Shown here: positions 14,635 to 23,367 of the stretch, one piece after another | Layout: the number at the start of each line of letters is the position of its first letter | Position numbering within the stretch: position 1 is the stretch's first letter | Assembly: GCA_021847485.1 (NCBI GenBank) | Contig: JAJZRA010000012.1 | Span: 1-37,859 of the forward strand | DNA: 37,859 bases | Direction of reading: 5' to 3' | From: a bacterium | GTDB taxonomy: Bacteria; Elusimicrobiota; Elusimicrobia; Elusimicrobiales; UBA9959 | Made by a program: the position numbers and the translations under genes | Notes under the pieces: generated by a model | Database searches by the model: none | The model's input: the letters and a program-made list of their open reading frames with translations, nothing else | What the model was told of the DNA's origin: nothing

Positions 14635-16083
14635 TCAGAACCGGTGCCAGAGCTGCTGCGTGGTCACGTCGTGGTGGAACACCACCTCGGAGGTCTTCAC
14701 GATCGTGCCGAGCTCCTTCGGGCTGCGGTCCGCGGCCGCCTGCTTGTGCGCCGCGTACTTCTCGTGCGGGAGCTCGCCCATCACGCGCCTGACGAACTCG
14801 CTGCCGCGGAAGATGCGGATCGCGTCGTAGATATTGCCGGGCAGGAACCGCACCCGGTCGCGCTTGCCCTCGTCCTTGGCGAGCGGCTTCCCGTAGAGCG
14901 CCGTGCTCAGCAGAGCGAAGAGGGCGAGGTACGGGTTCGCGTCGGGGGCCACCGACCGGATCTCCAGGCGGGCGGAGCGCTCGTTGCCCGCCGGGATGCG
15001 GATCATCGCGCCGCGGTCCACCGAGGAGACCTTGATCTGGTTGGGGGCCTCGAAATGCGGATCGAGGCGCCGGTAGGAGTTGACGCTGGGGTTCAGCACG
15101 AGCGAGAGCTCCTGCGCGTGGTTGAGGATGCGCGAGACCACGTCCCAGGCCGCCTTGGAGAGGCCGTCCTCGCCCTTGGCGTCGTGGAAGACGTTCTTGC
15201 CCCCTTTCGAGAACGAGAGGTTGAGGTGCATGCCGCTGCCGTTCACGCCGGAGACGGGCTTGGGCAGGAACGTGGCGGTCATGCCCATGTTGGCCGCCAC
15301 CTGCCGGCAGACCAGCTTATAGAGCTGGACCAGGTCGCAGGCGCGCACCACGTCGGCGTGGGAGAAGTTCAGCTCGAACTGGGACGGGGCGACCTCCGGG
15401 TGGTCCTTCTCGTTGCGGAACCCCATCGCGCGCTGCGCCTCGGCCGCCGTATCGATGAAGATCTTGAGCGGCGCCAGCGGCAGCGAGTGGAAGTAGCCGC
15501 CGCTCGAGATCAGCTCGAACCCGGTCCCCTCGTTGTAATGCTGCTCGGCGTTGAGCCCCTTCACCACGAAGCCCTCCACCTCGGCGGCGACGTTGGCGGT
15601 CAGGCCCCTGGCCCGTTTCATCTCCGAAGCCAGGGCCCGCAGGCGCGCCCGGAAATCCGACTCGTAGGGCGTGCGGTCGCGGTTGAGGACGGTGCCGAAC
15701 ATGATCACCTTGCCGGGGCCGAAGACGTCGGACGGCAGCCAGACGATGCTGCCCCAGTCCACCGCGAGGCGCAGGTCGGACTCTTTCTGGGCGGAGAAGC
15801 CGCGGATGGAGGAGCCGTCGAAGGTCAGGTTGTCGTTGGACTTCAGGAAGTACTGCTTGTCGTAGTCCAGCATGTGGAAGCGCCCCTCGATATCGGTGAA
15901 GCAGACCGTTACGGCCTTAAGGCGCTTCTCCTTCTCGAGGTAGCCGCAGTATTTCTTCTCCAGCTCGGCGGGCGTCAGCCTGGCGGCCGCCTCGGCGGCG
16001 TCCAGGTTCAGCGTTTCGAGCTCATCGTAGGGGATCTCCAGGAAGTTCTTCAGGGCGGGGACGGCGGCGGTCTCTTTGGCCAT
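14635..16083 (-). CDS. glnA: glutamine synthetase (type I family)
   Basis: GlnA makes glutamine from glutamate, ammonia and ATP. The 482-residue protein has the N-terminal beta-grasp region with FDGSSIRGFS, then catalytic-domain motifs: EVAPSQFELNF, NGSGMHLNLSF, NPSVNSYRRLDPHFEAPNQI, and RLEIRSVAPDANPYLA. The second position of the MHxH loop is Asn, as in Firmicutes-type enzymes. The adenylylation motif NLYxLPPEE is not present; the nearest stretch reads LPGNIYDAIRIF, so control by adenylylation is unlikely. An AGAGGA box and a good promoter lie upstream. It is monocistronic. The sequence is divergent enough that a GlnA-like gamma-glutamylating enzyme cannot be ruled out. Confidence 0.86.
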   Translation of the reverse strand: MAKETAAVPALKNFLEIPYDELETLNLDAAEAAARLTPAELEKKYCGYLEKEKRLKAVTVCFTDIEGRFHMLDYDKQYFLKSNDNLTFDGSSIRGFSAQKESDLRLAVDWGSIVWLPSDVFGPGKVIMFGTVLNRDRTPYESDFRARLRALASEMKRARGLTANVAAEVEGFVVKGLNAEQHYNEGTGFELISSGGYFHSLPLAPLKIFIDTAAEAQRAMGFRNEKDHPEVAPSQFELNFSHADVVRACDLVQLYKLVCRQVAANMGMTATFLPKPVSGVNGSGMHLNLSFSKGGKNVFHDAKGEDGLSKAAWDVVSRILNHAQELSLVLNPSVNSYRRLDPHFEAPNQIKVSSVDRGAMIRIPAGNERSARLEIRSVAPDANPYLALFALLSTALYGKPLAKDEGKRDRVRFLPGNIYDAIRIFRGSEFVRRVMGELPHEKYAAHKQAAADRSPKELGTIVKTSEVVFHHDVTTQQLWHRF

Positions 16084-16122
16084 ATATCCTCTTTTTCCGG
16101 GCTGATCTCAACTGATAACTTA

Positions 16123-16151
16123 AATATACATGAAATTATAATAAAATTCAA
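16123..16151 (-). promoter_or_regulatory. promoter of glnA
   Basis: On the minus strand TTGAAT (16151-16146), a 17-base spacer and TATATT (16128-16123) lie in the only strongly AT-rich stretch of the window (16084-16183). A second TATAAT lies between the two boxes, so overlapping promoters are possible. The leader is about 33 bases. Confidence 0.65.
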
Positions 16152-16183
16152 GGTCTATAATATATTTTTCCTAAAAATAAAAA

Positions 16184-16205
16184 GAGACCCGCCGGAGCGG
16201 GCCTC
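16184..16205 (-). terminator. terminator of the 14-gene operon
   Basis: GAGACCCGC (16184-16192) and GCGGGCCTC (16197-16205) form a 9-bp stem with one mismatch-type pair. On the minus strand it is followed by TTTTTATTTTT. It lies 22 bases past the last molybdopterin-subunit gene. Confidence 0.88.
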
Positions 16206-16227
16206 TTTTCGATCACTACCCCCGGGT

Positions 16228-18537
16228 TCAGGCGGTCTTCTTCAGCGCAGCCAGCACCTTCTCAGGAGTGAACGGAGCGTCGAACAGCCTGGCCCCGCAG
16301 GCGGCGTAGACGGCGTTCGCCACGGCGGGCAGCGGGCCGTTGATGCCGATCTCCGAGACCGACTTCGCCCCGAAGGGCCCGTTAGGTTCCCAGGTGGGCA
16401 CCAGGAAGGTCCTCACCGGCGGGGTATCCGCGGCGGAGAGGATCTTGTAGCGCCTGAACGAGGCGTTCAGCGGCGTGCCGTTGGCGGAGAACTCCATGGC
16501 CTCCGAGAGCGTGTGGCTGATGCCGTTGACCACCGCGCCGTCGTTCTGGCCCTCGGCCAGCTGCGGGTTGATGGCGGTGCCGCAGTCTATGCAGGAGACG
16601 TAGTCGAGGATGCGGATCTTCCCGGTCGCCGTGTCCACCTCCACCTCGGCGAAGTTGGCCTGGAAAGGCGGCGGCGACGTGTGGGCGTAGTGCGAGGCGG
16701 TGGCGGCTATCTGGTGCTGGTCGTAGTAGTACAGCGAGGTGTTGGCCACCTCGGACAACGAACAGGACGCCCCCTTCCGGGAGACCGCGCGGCCGCCCTC
16801 CAGGCGCAGGTCCTCTTTCTTCTCGTCGAGGATCTTGGCGGCCACCGCCAGGATCATGTCGCGCACCTTCTCGGCGGCCTTCTTGGCGGCGCCGCCGGAG
16901 ATGAACGTGGTGGAGGAGGCGTAGGCGCCGACGTCGAACGGGGTGACGTCGGTGTCGGAGGAGGTCACGATCATGTCCTCCGTCTTCACGCCGAGCACCT
17001 CGGCCGCGATCTGCGCGAGGATCGTGTCGGAGCCGGTGCCCAGGTCGGCCGCGCCGACGAGCAGGTTGAACGAGCCGTCCTCGTTCATCTTGATCGTGGC
17101 GGAGGCCATATCCACCTCGGGGATGCCGGAGCCCTGCATCATGCAGGCCACGCCGACGCCGCGGCGGACCGGGCCGGTCTGGCCGGCGTACTTGGCCCGC
17201 TTCTCGGCCCACTTGATCTCGTCCATGCCCTTCTGGATGGCCTCGAACAGGCCGGTGGACGTGATGACCTGCTCGACGCCCTCGCGGCCCTCGCCCATGG
17301 CCTTGAAGACCGGCGAGCCCTCGCCGAGCTTGATGTAGTTCAGCTTCCGGAACTCCACCGGGTCCATACCGATCTTATCGGCCATCATGTCCATCAGGCA
17401 TTCCCACGCGAAGAAGCCCTGCGTGGCGCCGTAGCCGCGGTAGGCGCCGGCCACCGGCATGTTGGTGTAGACGCTGCGGCCGACGAACTTGATATTGTTC
17501 TTGACCCGGTACATCGGGATCGTGTGCGAGCCGGAGCACATCATCACGGTCAGCGCGTGGCTGCCGTAGGCGCCGGTATTCAGCGTGATCTCCATCTCGG
17601 CGTCGGTGATCGTGCCGTCGTTCTTCACGCCGGCCTTCATGCGGCAGACCGCCGGATGGCGGGTGCGCGAGGAGATGAAGGTCTCCTTGCGGGTGTATTC
17701 CAGCTTGACCGGCCTGCCGGTCTTAAGGGCGAGCGCGGCCACGATGTCCTCGAGGACCTCCTGCTTGGAGCCGAAGCCGCCGCCGATGCGGGGCTTGACC
17801 ACCCGGATCTTCTTGACAGGTATCTTCAGGGCCTGCGCCACGATGCGGCGCACGTGGAACGGCACCTGCGTGGAGGTGCGCAGCACCAGGCGCCCGAAGT
17901 TGTCGAAGTGCGCTATCGAGACGTGGGGCTCTATCGCGCAGTGCTGCAGATAGGGGATGCTCCAGCTGTGCTCGAAGACGTGGTCTGCCTCCTTGAACCA
18001 TTCCCCGTTCTTCACCTCGAAGTCGAACTTGGCCGCGATGTTGCGCTTGGCGTCGGGGATGTTCTTGGAGTCGGGCTCGTCGTGGATGACCGGGGCCCCG
18101 TCCTTCATCGCGTCGAAGACTTCGAGCACGGCCGGCAGCACCTCGTAGTCCACCTTTATCTTGGAGACGGCCTCCCGGGCGGCCTCGAGGGTCTCGGCGG
18201 CCACGGCGGCCACCCTGTCGCCCACGTAGCGGACCTTGTTGTCGAGCGTGTAGGTGTCGTAGGGCGACGGCTCCGGGTAGCCCTGCCCGGCCGTAGTGTG
18301 CGGCACGCGGGGCAGGTCCTTCCAGGTGAGCACGGCCTTCACGCCGGGCACCTTCAGGGCCGCGGAGACGTCTATCTTCTTTATGCGGGCGTGGGCGTGG
18401 GGGCTCCAGAGCAGCTTGGCGTGCAGCAGCCCCTTGAACTCGACGTCGTCGGTAAAGGCCGGCTCGCCGCAGGCCAGGCCCAGGGCGTCCATCTTGCGGA
18501 CAGGTTTATTGACTACTTTGAGGTTCTTGGCGTCCAT
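16228..18537 (-). CDS. molybdenum hydroxylase large (molybdopterin) subunit, set 1
   Basis: The 769-residue protein is the molybdenum-cofactor subunit of a xanthine dehydrogenase-family enzyme. The N-terminal a/b hammerhead domain (about 1-125) is followed by the first cofactor domain with RIGGGFGSKQ, then GAYRGYGATQGFFAWE, and the second domain with AADLGTGSDT. Near the C-terminus NGPFGAKSVSEIG holds the presumed catalytic Glu729. It lacks the AYRCSFR loop of CO dehydrogenase. The family hydroxylates purines, aldehydes or aromatic heterocycles; the variant active-site loops prevent naming a substrate. It ends the 14-gene unit, after its own FAD and 2Fe-2S genes, and a terminator follows. No signal peptide, so it is cytoplasmic. 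Confidence 0.9.
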   Translation of the reverse strand: MDAKNLKVVNKPVRKMDALGLACGEPAFTDDVEFKGLLHAKLLWSPHAHARIKKIDVSAALKVPGVKAVLTWKDLPRVPHTTAGQGYPEPSPYDTYTLDNKVRYVGDRVAAVAAETLEAAREAVSKIKVDYEVLPAVLEVFDAMKDGAPVIHDEPDSKNIPDAKRNIAAKFDFEVKNGEWFKEADHVFEHSWSIPYLQHCAIEPHVSIAHFDNFGRLVLRTSTQVPFHVRRIVAQALKIPVKKIRVVKPRIGGGFGSKQEVLEDIVAALALKTGRPVKLEYTRKETFISSRTRHPAVCRMKAGVKNDGTITDAEMEITLNTGAYGSHALTVMMCSGSHTIPMYRVKNNIKFVGRSVYTNMPVAGAYRGYGATQGFFAWECLMDMMADKIGMDPVEFRKLNYIKLGEGSPVFKAMGEGREGVEQVITSTGLFEAIQKGMDEIKWAEKRAKYAGQTGPVRRGVGVACMMQGSGIPEVDMASATIKMNEDGSFNLLVGAADLGTGSDTILAQIAAEVLGVKTEDMIVTSSDTDVTPFDVGAYASSTTFISGGAAKKAAEKVRDMILAVAAKILDEKKEDLRLEGGRAVSRKGASCSLSEVANTSLYYYDQHQIAATASHYAHTSPPPFQANFAEVEVDTATGKIRILDYVSCIDCGTAINPQLAEGQNDGAVVNGISHTLSEAMEFSANGTPLNASFRRYKILSAADTPPVRTFLVPTWEPNGPFGAKSVSEIGINGPLPAVANAVYAACGARLFDAPFTPEKVLAALKKTA

Positions 18538-18558
18538 CGTTATTCTCCGTAGGAAAGA

Positions 18559-19074
18559 TCAGCCGCGCTTGCGCTTGCCGCCGGCGAGGCGGGCGGAGGC
18601 GTTCTTCACGGCCTCCACCTGCTTTACGTAGCCGGTGCAGCGGCACAGGTTGCCGTCCAGGGCCTTGCGGATCTCGGCCTCGGTCGGGCGCGGGGCCCGG
18701 TCGAGCAGGGCCTTGGAGGACAGGATCATGCCGGGGATGCAGAAGCCGCACTGCACGGCGCCGGCCTCCACGAAAGCCTCCTGCAGCGGGTGCGGGTCCC
18801 GCACGGTGCCGAGCCCCTCTATCGTGGTGAGCTCCCCCCCGTGCGCGGCCACGGCCGGCACCAGGCAGCCCAGCACGGCCCTGCCGTTCAGGATGACGGT
18901 GCAGGAGCCGCAGTCGCCGGTATCGCAGCCCTTCTTGGTGCCTTTCCAGCCGTGCCGGCGCAGCGCGTCCAGCAGGAACTCTCCGTTCTTCACGGACAGC
19001 TCTTTCAGCTCCCCGTTGACGGTCACGGTTATCTCGAAATTGCCTTTCTTGGTCTCAAGGATGTCTTTCTTCAT
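18559..19074 (-). CDS. molybdenum hydroxylase 2Fe-2S subunit, set 1
   Basis: The 171-residue small subunit passes electrons from molybdenum to FAD. The plant-ferredoxin-like domain has C50-x4-C55-x2-C58 and C70; the helical domain has C109-x2-C112 and C144-x-C146 in NLCRCTGY. All eight cluster ligands are present. The N-terminus carries about 12 extra residues and the C-terminus a basic tail (GGKRKRG). It starts 8 bases after the repaired end of the FAD gene and is followed by the large subunit after 21 bases. Confidence 0.95.
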   Translation of the reverse strand: MKKDILETKKGNFEITVTVNGELKELSVKNGEFLLDALRRHGWKGTKKGCDTGDCGSCTVILNGRAVLGCLVPAVAAHGGELTTIEGLGTVRDPHPLQEAFVEAGAVQCGFCIPGMILSSKALLDRAPRPTEAEIRKALDGNLCRCTGYVKQVEAVKNASARLAGGKRKRG

Positions 19075-19082
19075 GGTTCACC

Positions 19083-19890
19083 TCAGATAGCGGCCGCGAA
19101 GCGGGCGAGCAGGCTGGCCGACGCCGCGGAGACGTAGTCCCCGGCGCGCGCGGCGTCGAGGTCGGCCGCGAAGGCCCTGGCGGGGTCCTCGCCGGCCAGC
19201 AGGGCCTTCTCCGCCGCGGGGGGCGCGGAAGGGCCTGGGCGACAGCGCGCCCACGGCGACGCGGGCCCGCGAGAGCGCCTTGCCCCTGCGCTCGGCCGCG
19301 AAGAACAGCGTTACGTAGGATTCCCAGCTGGAGTCGGTCTTCGCGAGTTTCACGAACTCGCACTTCCACTTCTTCGTCGCCGCCGGGATCACGATCTCGG
19401 TGATCAGGCAGTTGGAGCCGGGGCGCAGCAGCGGGGCGGCGGCATAGAGCTCCTCCAGCCCGAGCAGCCTGGAGCCGCCCTTGGCCTGCACCCTGACCCT
19501 GGCGTCGAGGCCGAGCAGCACGACCGGGAAGATATTGAAGGAATGCGGCCTGGCGACGTTCCCTCCGATCGTGGCCATGTTGCGGATCAGCTGGCTGGAG
19601 CACTTGGCGGCGGCCGCCGAGACGATGCCGCCGGCCCAGCCGCGGCAGAGGCGGTCGCGGTCGATCTCGTCGAACGTGGCGCCGGCCCCGATCACGAGGT
19701 TCCCGCCCTGCAGCTTTATGCCCTTCAGCGGGAGGTCCTTCAGGTCCAGGTAGGTCTCGACGGAGTCCGGCAGCGTCTTGGCCACCAGCGTGCCGCCGGC
19801 GAGGGCCAGGGCCTTGTACTTCCGGTCGAGCAGCAGCGCGAGCGCGTCCTTCACCGAGGACGGGCGGGCGTAATACTTGATGTTCTTCAC
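19083..19890 (-). CDS. molybdenum hydroxylase FAD subunit, set 1, with a one-base frameshift
   Basis: The FAD-binding subunit passes electrons to the final acceptor. LAGGTLVAKTLPD and RNMATIGGNVARPHSFN are the two FAD-binding motifs. The start is a GTG at 19890 with AGGAGG 7 bases upstream. After about residue 222 the frame changes: read as given, the protein ends at 19078 in an Arg/Gly-rich tail unlike the family. Removing one base from the six-G run at 19218-19223 restores a normal C-terminal domain (FRAPAAEKALLAGEDPARAF, then a helix ending LLARFAAAI) with a stop at 19083, 268 residues in total. This may be a sequencing error, a recent mutation, or slippage. The rest of the gene looks intact. 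Confidence 0.85.
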
Positions 19891-19916
19891 GGCAATGCCT
19901 CCTGAGTTCCGATGCT

Positions 19917-19933
19917 GGCCCGCCGGGCGGGCC
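19917..19933. repeat. perfect GC hairpin between the TldE-like gene and set 1
   Basis: GGCCCGCC, a single G, and GGCGGGCC form an 8+1+8 inverted repeat that overlaps the end of the TldE-like stop codon. There is no T tract, so it is not a standard terminator. It sits in the largest gap (42 bases) of the long operon and could protect or cleave the mRNA. Confidence 0.55.
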
Positions 19934-21648
19934 TACTTAGCGAAATAGGGATGCGGCAGGTACGGCGGCCGGTCCGGCTTGGCTTCTGTCGGCTTCAGCT
20001 CCATCTCCTGCACCAGCAGCGCCTCGGGCGCCGCTATCGAGGCCGGCACGAGCCCGCGGTTATAGTAGAACGGCCCGGCCTGGTAATAGTTGTAGACCTG
20101 GTCCTTATCGGAGGCCAGCGTGATGTCGCGCAGCGCGCGGAAGGTGACGCCGGACCATTCCGAGGGGCCGAGCGGCGTCTCGGAGCCGTCTTTGACCGAG
20201 ACCTTGTAGGCTATGACCGGGTCGGAGAGCAGCTCGCCGTACTCCCTGGAGGTCTCCGGGTCCACGCGGCGCACCAGCACCGCGTAGTCCAGCCCGTTCT
20301 CCGCGGCCAGCTCCAGCAGCTTCTTCTTCAGCTCGGCCTCCGGCGCGCGCTTGGCCGGCAGGAAAGAAAAGAAGACGTTGCCGGGGCGGGGCGTCGGGAA
20401 CTCGGCGACCGAGCCGCGCGCGTGGCCGTTGGAGGCGCGGAACTCCTTGACGGGGGAGCGGTCCATGTAGAAGTTGACCAGCTTGCCGCCGCGGACCAGC
20501 TCCAGCGGCGCGGGGCGGACGCCCTCGTTGTCCACCGGGTAGCTGCCGGCGAGCGCCGTGCCGTCGTAGGAGTTTTTCAGCGGGTCGTCGGTCACGCCGA
20601 CGAAGGCCGGCAGCACGCGCATGCCCAGCTTCTTGGTCAGCTCGCCGGAGGCGATGTAATAGCGGGTCCAGTCGTCCTTGTCGGCCCACGGCGCGCGCGG
20701 GAAAGAGACGTTGGCCACGAACAGCTGGTTGAGGAACTCGGCCGCGGCCTGCCCCTCGAAGAGCACCGGCCCCAGGTAGACCTCGGCGGTGGAGGCGTCC
20801 ACCAGATAGCTCATCTCCCGGGCGAAGGCCTCCGTCCGGGCCGCGAGGTCCGCGTCGGAGGGGACCGCGGCGAGCGAAGGCCAGAGGAGGTCCTCGCTGT
20901 CCGAGATGCGCAGCCCGGTCCTGTCCTGCACGGTGGCGCGCACGCTCAGCGTGACGTCGTCCCAGCCGCGGCGGAACCGCGTGCCGCCGCTGTCGGCGAA
21001 ACGGGCGGTGCGCATAGCGAAGCCGAACGAGACCTGCGAGTCCTGGACGGCGGGGTATTTGCGGAAGACCGCCGACAGCGCCTTCACGCGCTCCCGCCAG
21101 GCCGGGGCGTCGAAGGCTTCGGACGGGCGGGCGTCGTCGAAGAGGCGCACGCGGGGCTCCGGCGAGAGGTCGCCGTAGATCTCGGAGATGTTCTTCTTGG
21201 TCCGGTAGGCCTTCTTCTGCGAATACTTCTCCAGGGCCTTCTTGTACGCGTCGTCGCTCAGCGACCAGAGGCCGAAGCGCAGCGCGTCGTAGCCGGCCTC
21301 CTCGCTCAGCTGGGACCCGGCCGGGGAATAGGAATTGAAGTCCTGCCCGACGTACCAGGTATTGTCGAACGCGGCGCTGCCGACGCGCACGTCGGCGGCC
21401 ACCCGGCGGGAGACGTCGGAAGAATCGTCCAGCAGCGAGCCGAAAGAGGCCGACAGCGAGGTCTCGGTGGAGTCCACCACGTAATAGGAAACGTAGTAGG
21501 GCCGGTCCAGGCTGTCCATCTTAAGCCGCCGGACCGTGCGGTCCAGTTCGTCGGTCATGGCCTTGAGGACGCGGTCCCCGGGCGCGGCGGCGCGCGCCGG
21601 GGCGAGGACGGCGAGGAGGCAGGCGGAGGCCAGCAGGAGGCGTTTCAT
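19933..21648 (-). CDS. secreted TldE/PmbA-like protein lacking the metal site
   Basis: The 571-residue protein begins with a signal peptide (MKRLLLASACLLAVLAPARA) and is otherwise a TldD/TldE-family protein. It shares the layout of the gene upstream, including the SPVKEFRASNGHARG stretch, equivalent to SPIRNFPESNGHGRR there. Where the active partner has HExxxH, this one reads GQAAAEFLNQLFV, so both His ligands are lost, and the C-terminal Cys ligand is also missing. In E. coli, TldD (active) and TldE (inactive) form a heterodimeric protease, so this is probably the non-catalytic subunit of an exported version. Its ATG follows the TldD-like stop after one base, so the two are probably made together. 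Confidence 0.85.
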   Translation of the reverse strand: MKRLLLASACLLAVLAPARAAAPGDRVLKAMTDELDRTVRRLKMDSLDRPYYVSYYVVDSTETSLSASFGSLLDDSSDVSRRVAADVRVGSAAFDNTWYVGQDFNSYSPAGSQLSEEAGYDALRFGLWSLSDDAYKKALEKYSQKKAYRTKKNISEIYGDLSPEPRVRLFDDARPSEAFDAPAWRERVKALSAVFRKYPAVQDSQVSFGFAMRTARFADSGGTRFRRGWDDVTLSVRATVQDRTGLRISDSEDLLWPSLAAVPSDADLAARTEAFAREMSYLVDASTAEVYLGPVLFEGQAAAEFLNQLFVANVSFPRAPWADKDDWTRYYIASGELTKKLGMRVLPAFVGVTDDPLKNSYDGTALAGSYPVDNEGVRPAPLELVRGGKLVNFYMDRSPVKEFRASNGHARGSVAEFPTPRPGNVFFSFLPAKRAPEAELKKKLLELAAENGLDYAVLVRRVDPETSREYGELLSDPVIAYKVSVKDGSETPLGPSEWSGVTFRALRDITLASDKDQVYNYYQAGPFYYNRGLVPASIAAPEALLVQEMELKPTEAKPDRPPYLPHPYFAK

Positions 21649-21649
21649 G

Positions 21650-23350
21650 TCAGTTCCCCCCTTTGCCGCCGTCCGTGAACGGAGGCTTCAGGACCGGCGG
21701 GCGGGCGTTGGATTTCTGGACCTTCTCGGATTCCATCTCCGAGAACAGCAGGCTCGGAGAGACGGCCGAGACCGGCACCCAGCCGGACTCGGCGCCGCAG
21801 GAGCCGTCGAAGACGGCCGGGTCGTCGCCGGTCTCCACGATGCGGGAGAAGGTCTGCAGCGGCGTGCCTATCAGGTTCAGCCCGCGCACCGCCTCGTCCG
21901 GGCGGCCGTCGGGGAAGACCTTGTAGGCCATCGTCGCCTGCACGGAAAAGCTCTGCGGCAGAGAACGCTCGGTGATCGTGAAGCCGCCGGAAATGTCGGT
22001 GACGATGAGGCCGTAGGGCTTCTTGTCCTTCTTAACCTCCTCTATCAGCCTCTCGCGCAGGGCCTTGTAGGGAACGGCCCGGCTCGAGACCACGATCAGG
22101 TTGCCCTGCCTGGCGACGGCGCCGTGCCCCTCGGAGCGGCGGCCGTGGCCGTTGGATTCCGGGAAATTGCGGATCGGGGACCGGCCCATCAGGAAGCCTT
22201 TCAGCACGCCGTTCTCCACCAGTACGGCCCGGCGGGCCGGGACGGCCTCGTCGTCGTAGCGGTAGTAGCCGCGCAGGAACTGGCCTTTCACGTCGTAGAG
22301 TGTCGGGTCGTCGTAGACGCTGAGGAAGGCGGGCATGATCTGCTGGCCCACCTTCTTGGCGAAGGTCTGGCCGGACTCCTCGCTCTTCTGCCGGTGGCCC
22401 TCCAGGCGGTGGCCGAGGATCTCGTGGAAGAAGACCGCGGCGGCGCGGTTCTGCAGGATGACCGGCCCGGAGTAGGGCTGCTCCGGAGGGGCCGCGCGCA
22501 GGGCCGCGAGCTCCGCGATGGAGGCGTCGATGTCCTTGGCGATCACGGCCTCGGCCGGCATGTCCGAGGGCTTGTCCGAATCGTAGATCTTCATGCGCGA
22601 CAGCTCCATGCCGTCGGCCGTGCGCGTGTAGAGGGAATAGATCAGGCGCACGTAGGTGTTGCCGGTGACTATGGAAGAGCCCTCGGAGTTGACCATGTAG
22701 CGGTTATTGGTCTCGACGCTGAAGCGCAGGTAGGAGTCGTAGATGAAATCGTATTTCTTGAAGCGTTCCGAGAGCCGGCGCAGCATGTTCCTGAAGGCGG
22801 CCTTGTCGAAGGCCGGGAAGGACGCCGGGCCGTAATAGACGCTGGCCGGCGACGCGGAGAAGTCGTCCGACTTATCCTCCTCCTCGGCGGTCACGCTCTT
22901 GTTCATCCTGACCTTGGCGTACCGGTCGAGGGCGGTCTTGTAGGCGCGGTCGGTCAGTCCCCAGATCTCCGCGCGCAGCGGGGCCGGATCGTCCTCCACC
23001 GGCAGGGAGGCCAGTTCCTGCTTCTTGGAGTTGGTGTAGGCGTAGTCGCCCTTGACCTCGTGGGTGTTGTCCAGCGCCGGAGAGCCGACGCGGGCGTCCA
23101 CGTCCAGCTGCCGGGCGCGGCGTGAATCCTCGCTGAAGACCGCGCCTTCGGAGGCCGAGACGCCGTAATAGCGCTTGTCGTAGACCTCGTAACCCAGGTA
23201 GTAGAGGGGCGCGGACTCGGCGTGGGCCAGCGTCGAGGTGGAGCGGGCGAGCTCCGCCTTCAGGGCGGCCAGCAGCGGGTCGCTCTGGGCGGCCTGCGCC
23301 GCGGCGGCGCAGGGGGACAGGAGCAGCGTGAGGGTAAGGATCTTCTTCAT
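21650..23350 (-). CDS. secreted TldD-like zinc metalloprotease
   Basis: The 566-residue protein has a signal peptide (MKKILTLTLLLSPCAAAAQA) and a TldD-type protease core. The HExxxH motif is intact (H309, E310, H314 in FFHEILGHRLEGHR), and C518 in DGSCGAESGWVPV matches the third zinc ligand of E. coli TldD. TldD/TldE proteases work in the cytoplasm in E. coli; here both members carry export signals. I chose ATG 23350, which begins the signal peptide and has a CGGAG box; an upstream GTG-type start would bury it. It follows the set 2 FAD gene by 17 bases. Its target is unknown. Confidence 0.88.
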   Translation of the reverse strand: MKKILTLTLLLSPCAAAAQAAQSDPLLAALKAELARSTSTLAHAESAPLYYLGYEVYDKRYYGVSASEGAVFSEDSRRARQLDVDARVGSPALDNTHEVKGDYAYTNSKKQELASLPVEDDPAPLRAEIWGLTDRAYKTALDRYAKVRMNKSVTAEEEDKSDDFSASPASVYYGPASFPAFDKAAFRNMLRRLSERFKKYDFIYDSYLRFSVETNNRYMVNSEGSSIVTGNTYVRLIYSLYTRTADGMELSRMKIYDSDKPSDMPAEAVIAKDIDASIAELAALRAAPPEQPYSGPVILQNRAAAVFFHEILGHRLEGHRQKSEESGQTFAKKVGQQIMPAFLSVYDDPTLYDVKGQFLRGYYRYDDEAVPARRAVLVENGVLKGFLMGRSPIRNFPESNGHGRRSEGHGAVARQGNLIVVSSRAVPYKALRERLIEEVKKDKKPYGLIVTDISGGFTITERSLPQSFSVQATMAYKVFPDGRPDEAVRGLNLIGTPLQTFSRIVETGDDPAVFDGSCGAESGWVPVSAVSPSLLFSEMESEKVQKSNARPPVLKPPFTDGGKGGN

Positions 23351-23367
23351 GAAAGAGTTCTCCGGTG

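Noticed and set aside
16084-16183. AT-rich block as possible inserted DNA
   Set aside because: It is only about 100 bases and is explained by the glnA promoter. It has no terminal repeats or gene remnants.
14644-18552. A 1302-codon open frame on the plus strand across glnA and the set 1 large subunit
   Set aside because: It is antisense to two well-supported genes, is rich in Arg, Gly, His and Val, and has no domain motifs. Long antisense frames are expected in GC-rich DNA.
16228-19890. Set 1 as an aerobic CO dehydrogenase (CoxLMS)
   Set aside because: The large subunit lacks the AYRCSFR active-site loop. Having XdhC/CoxI-type maturation genes nearby is common to the whole family.
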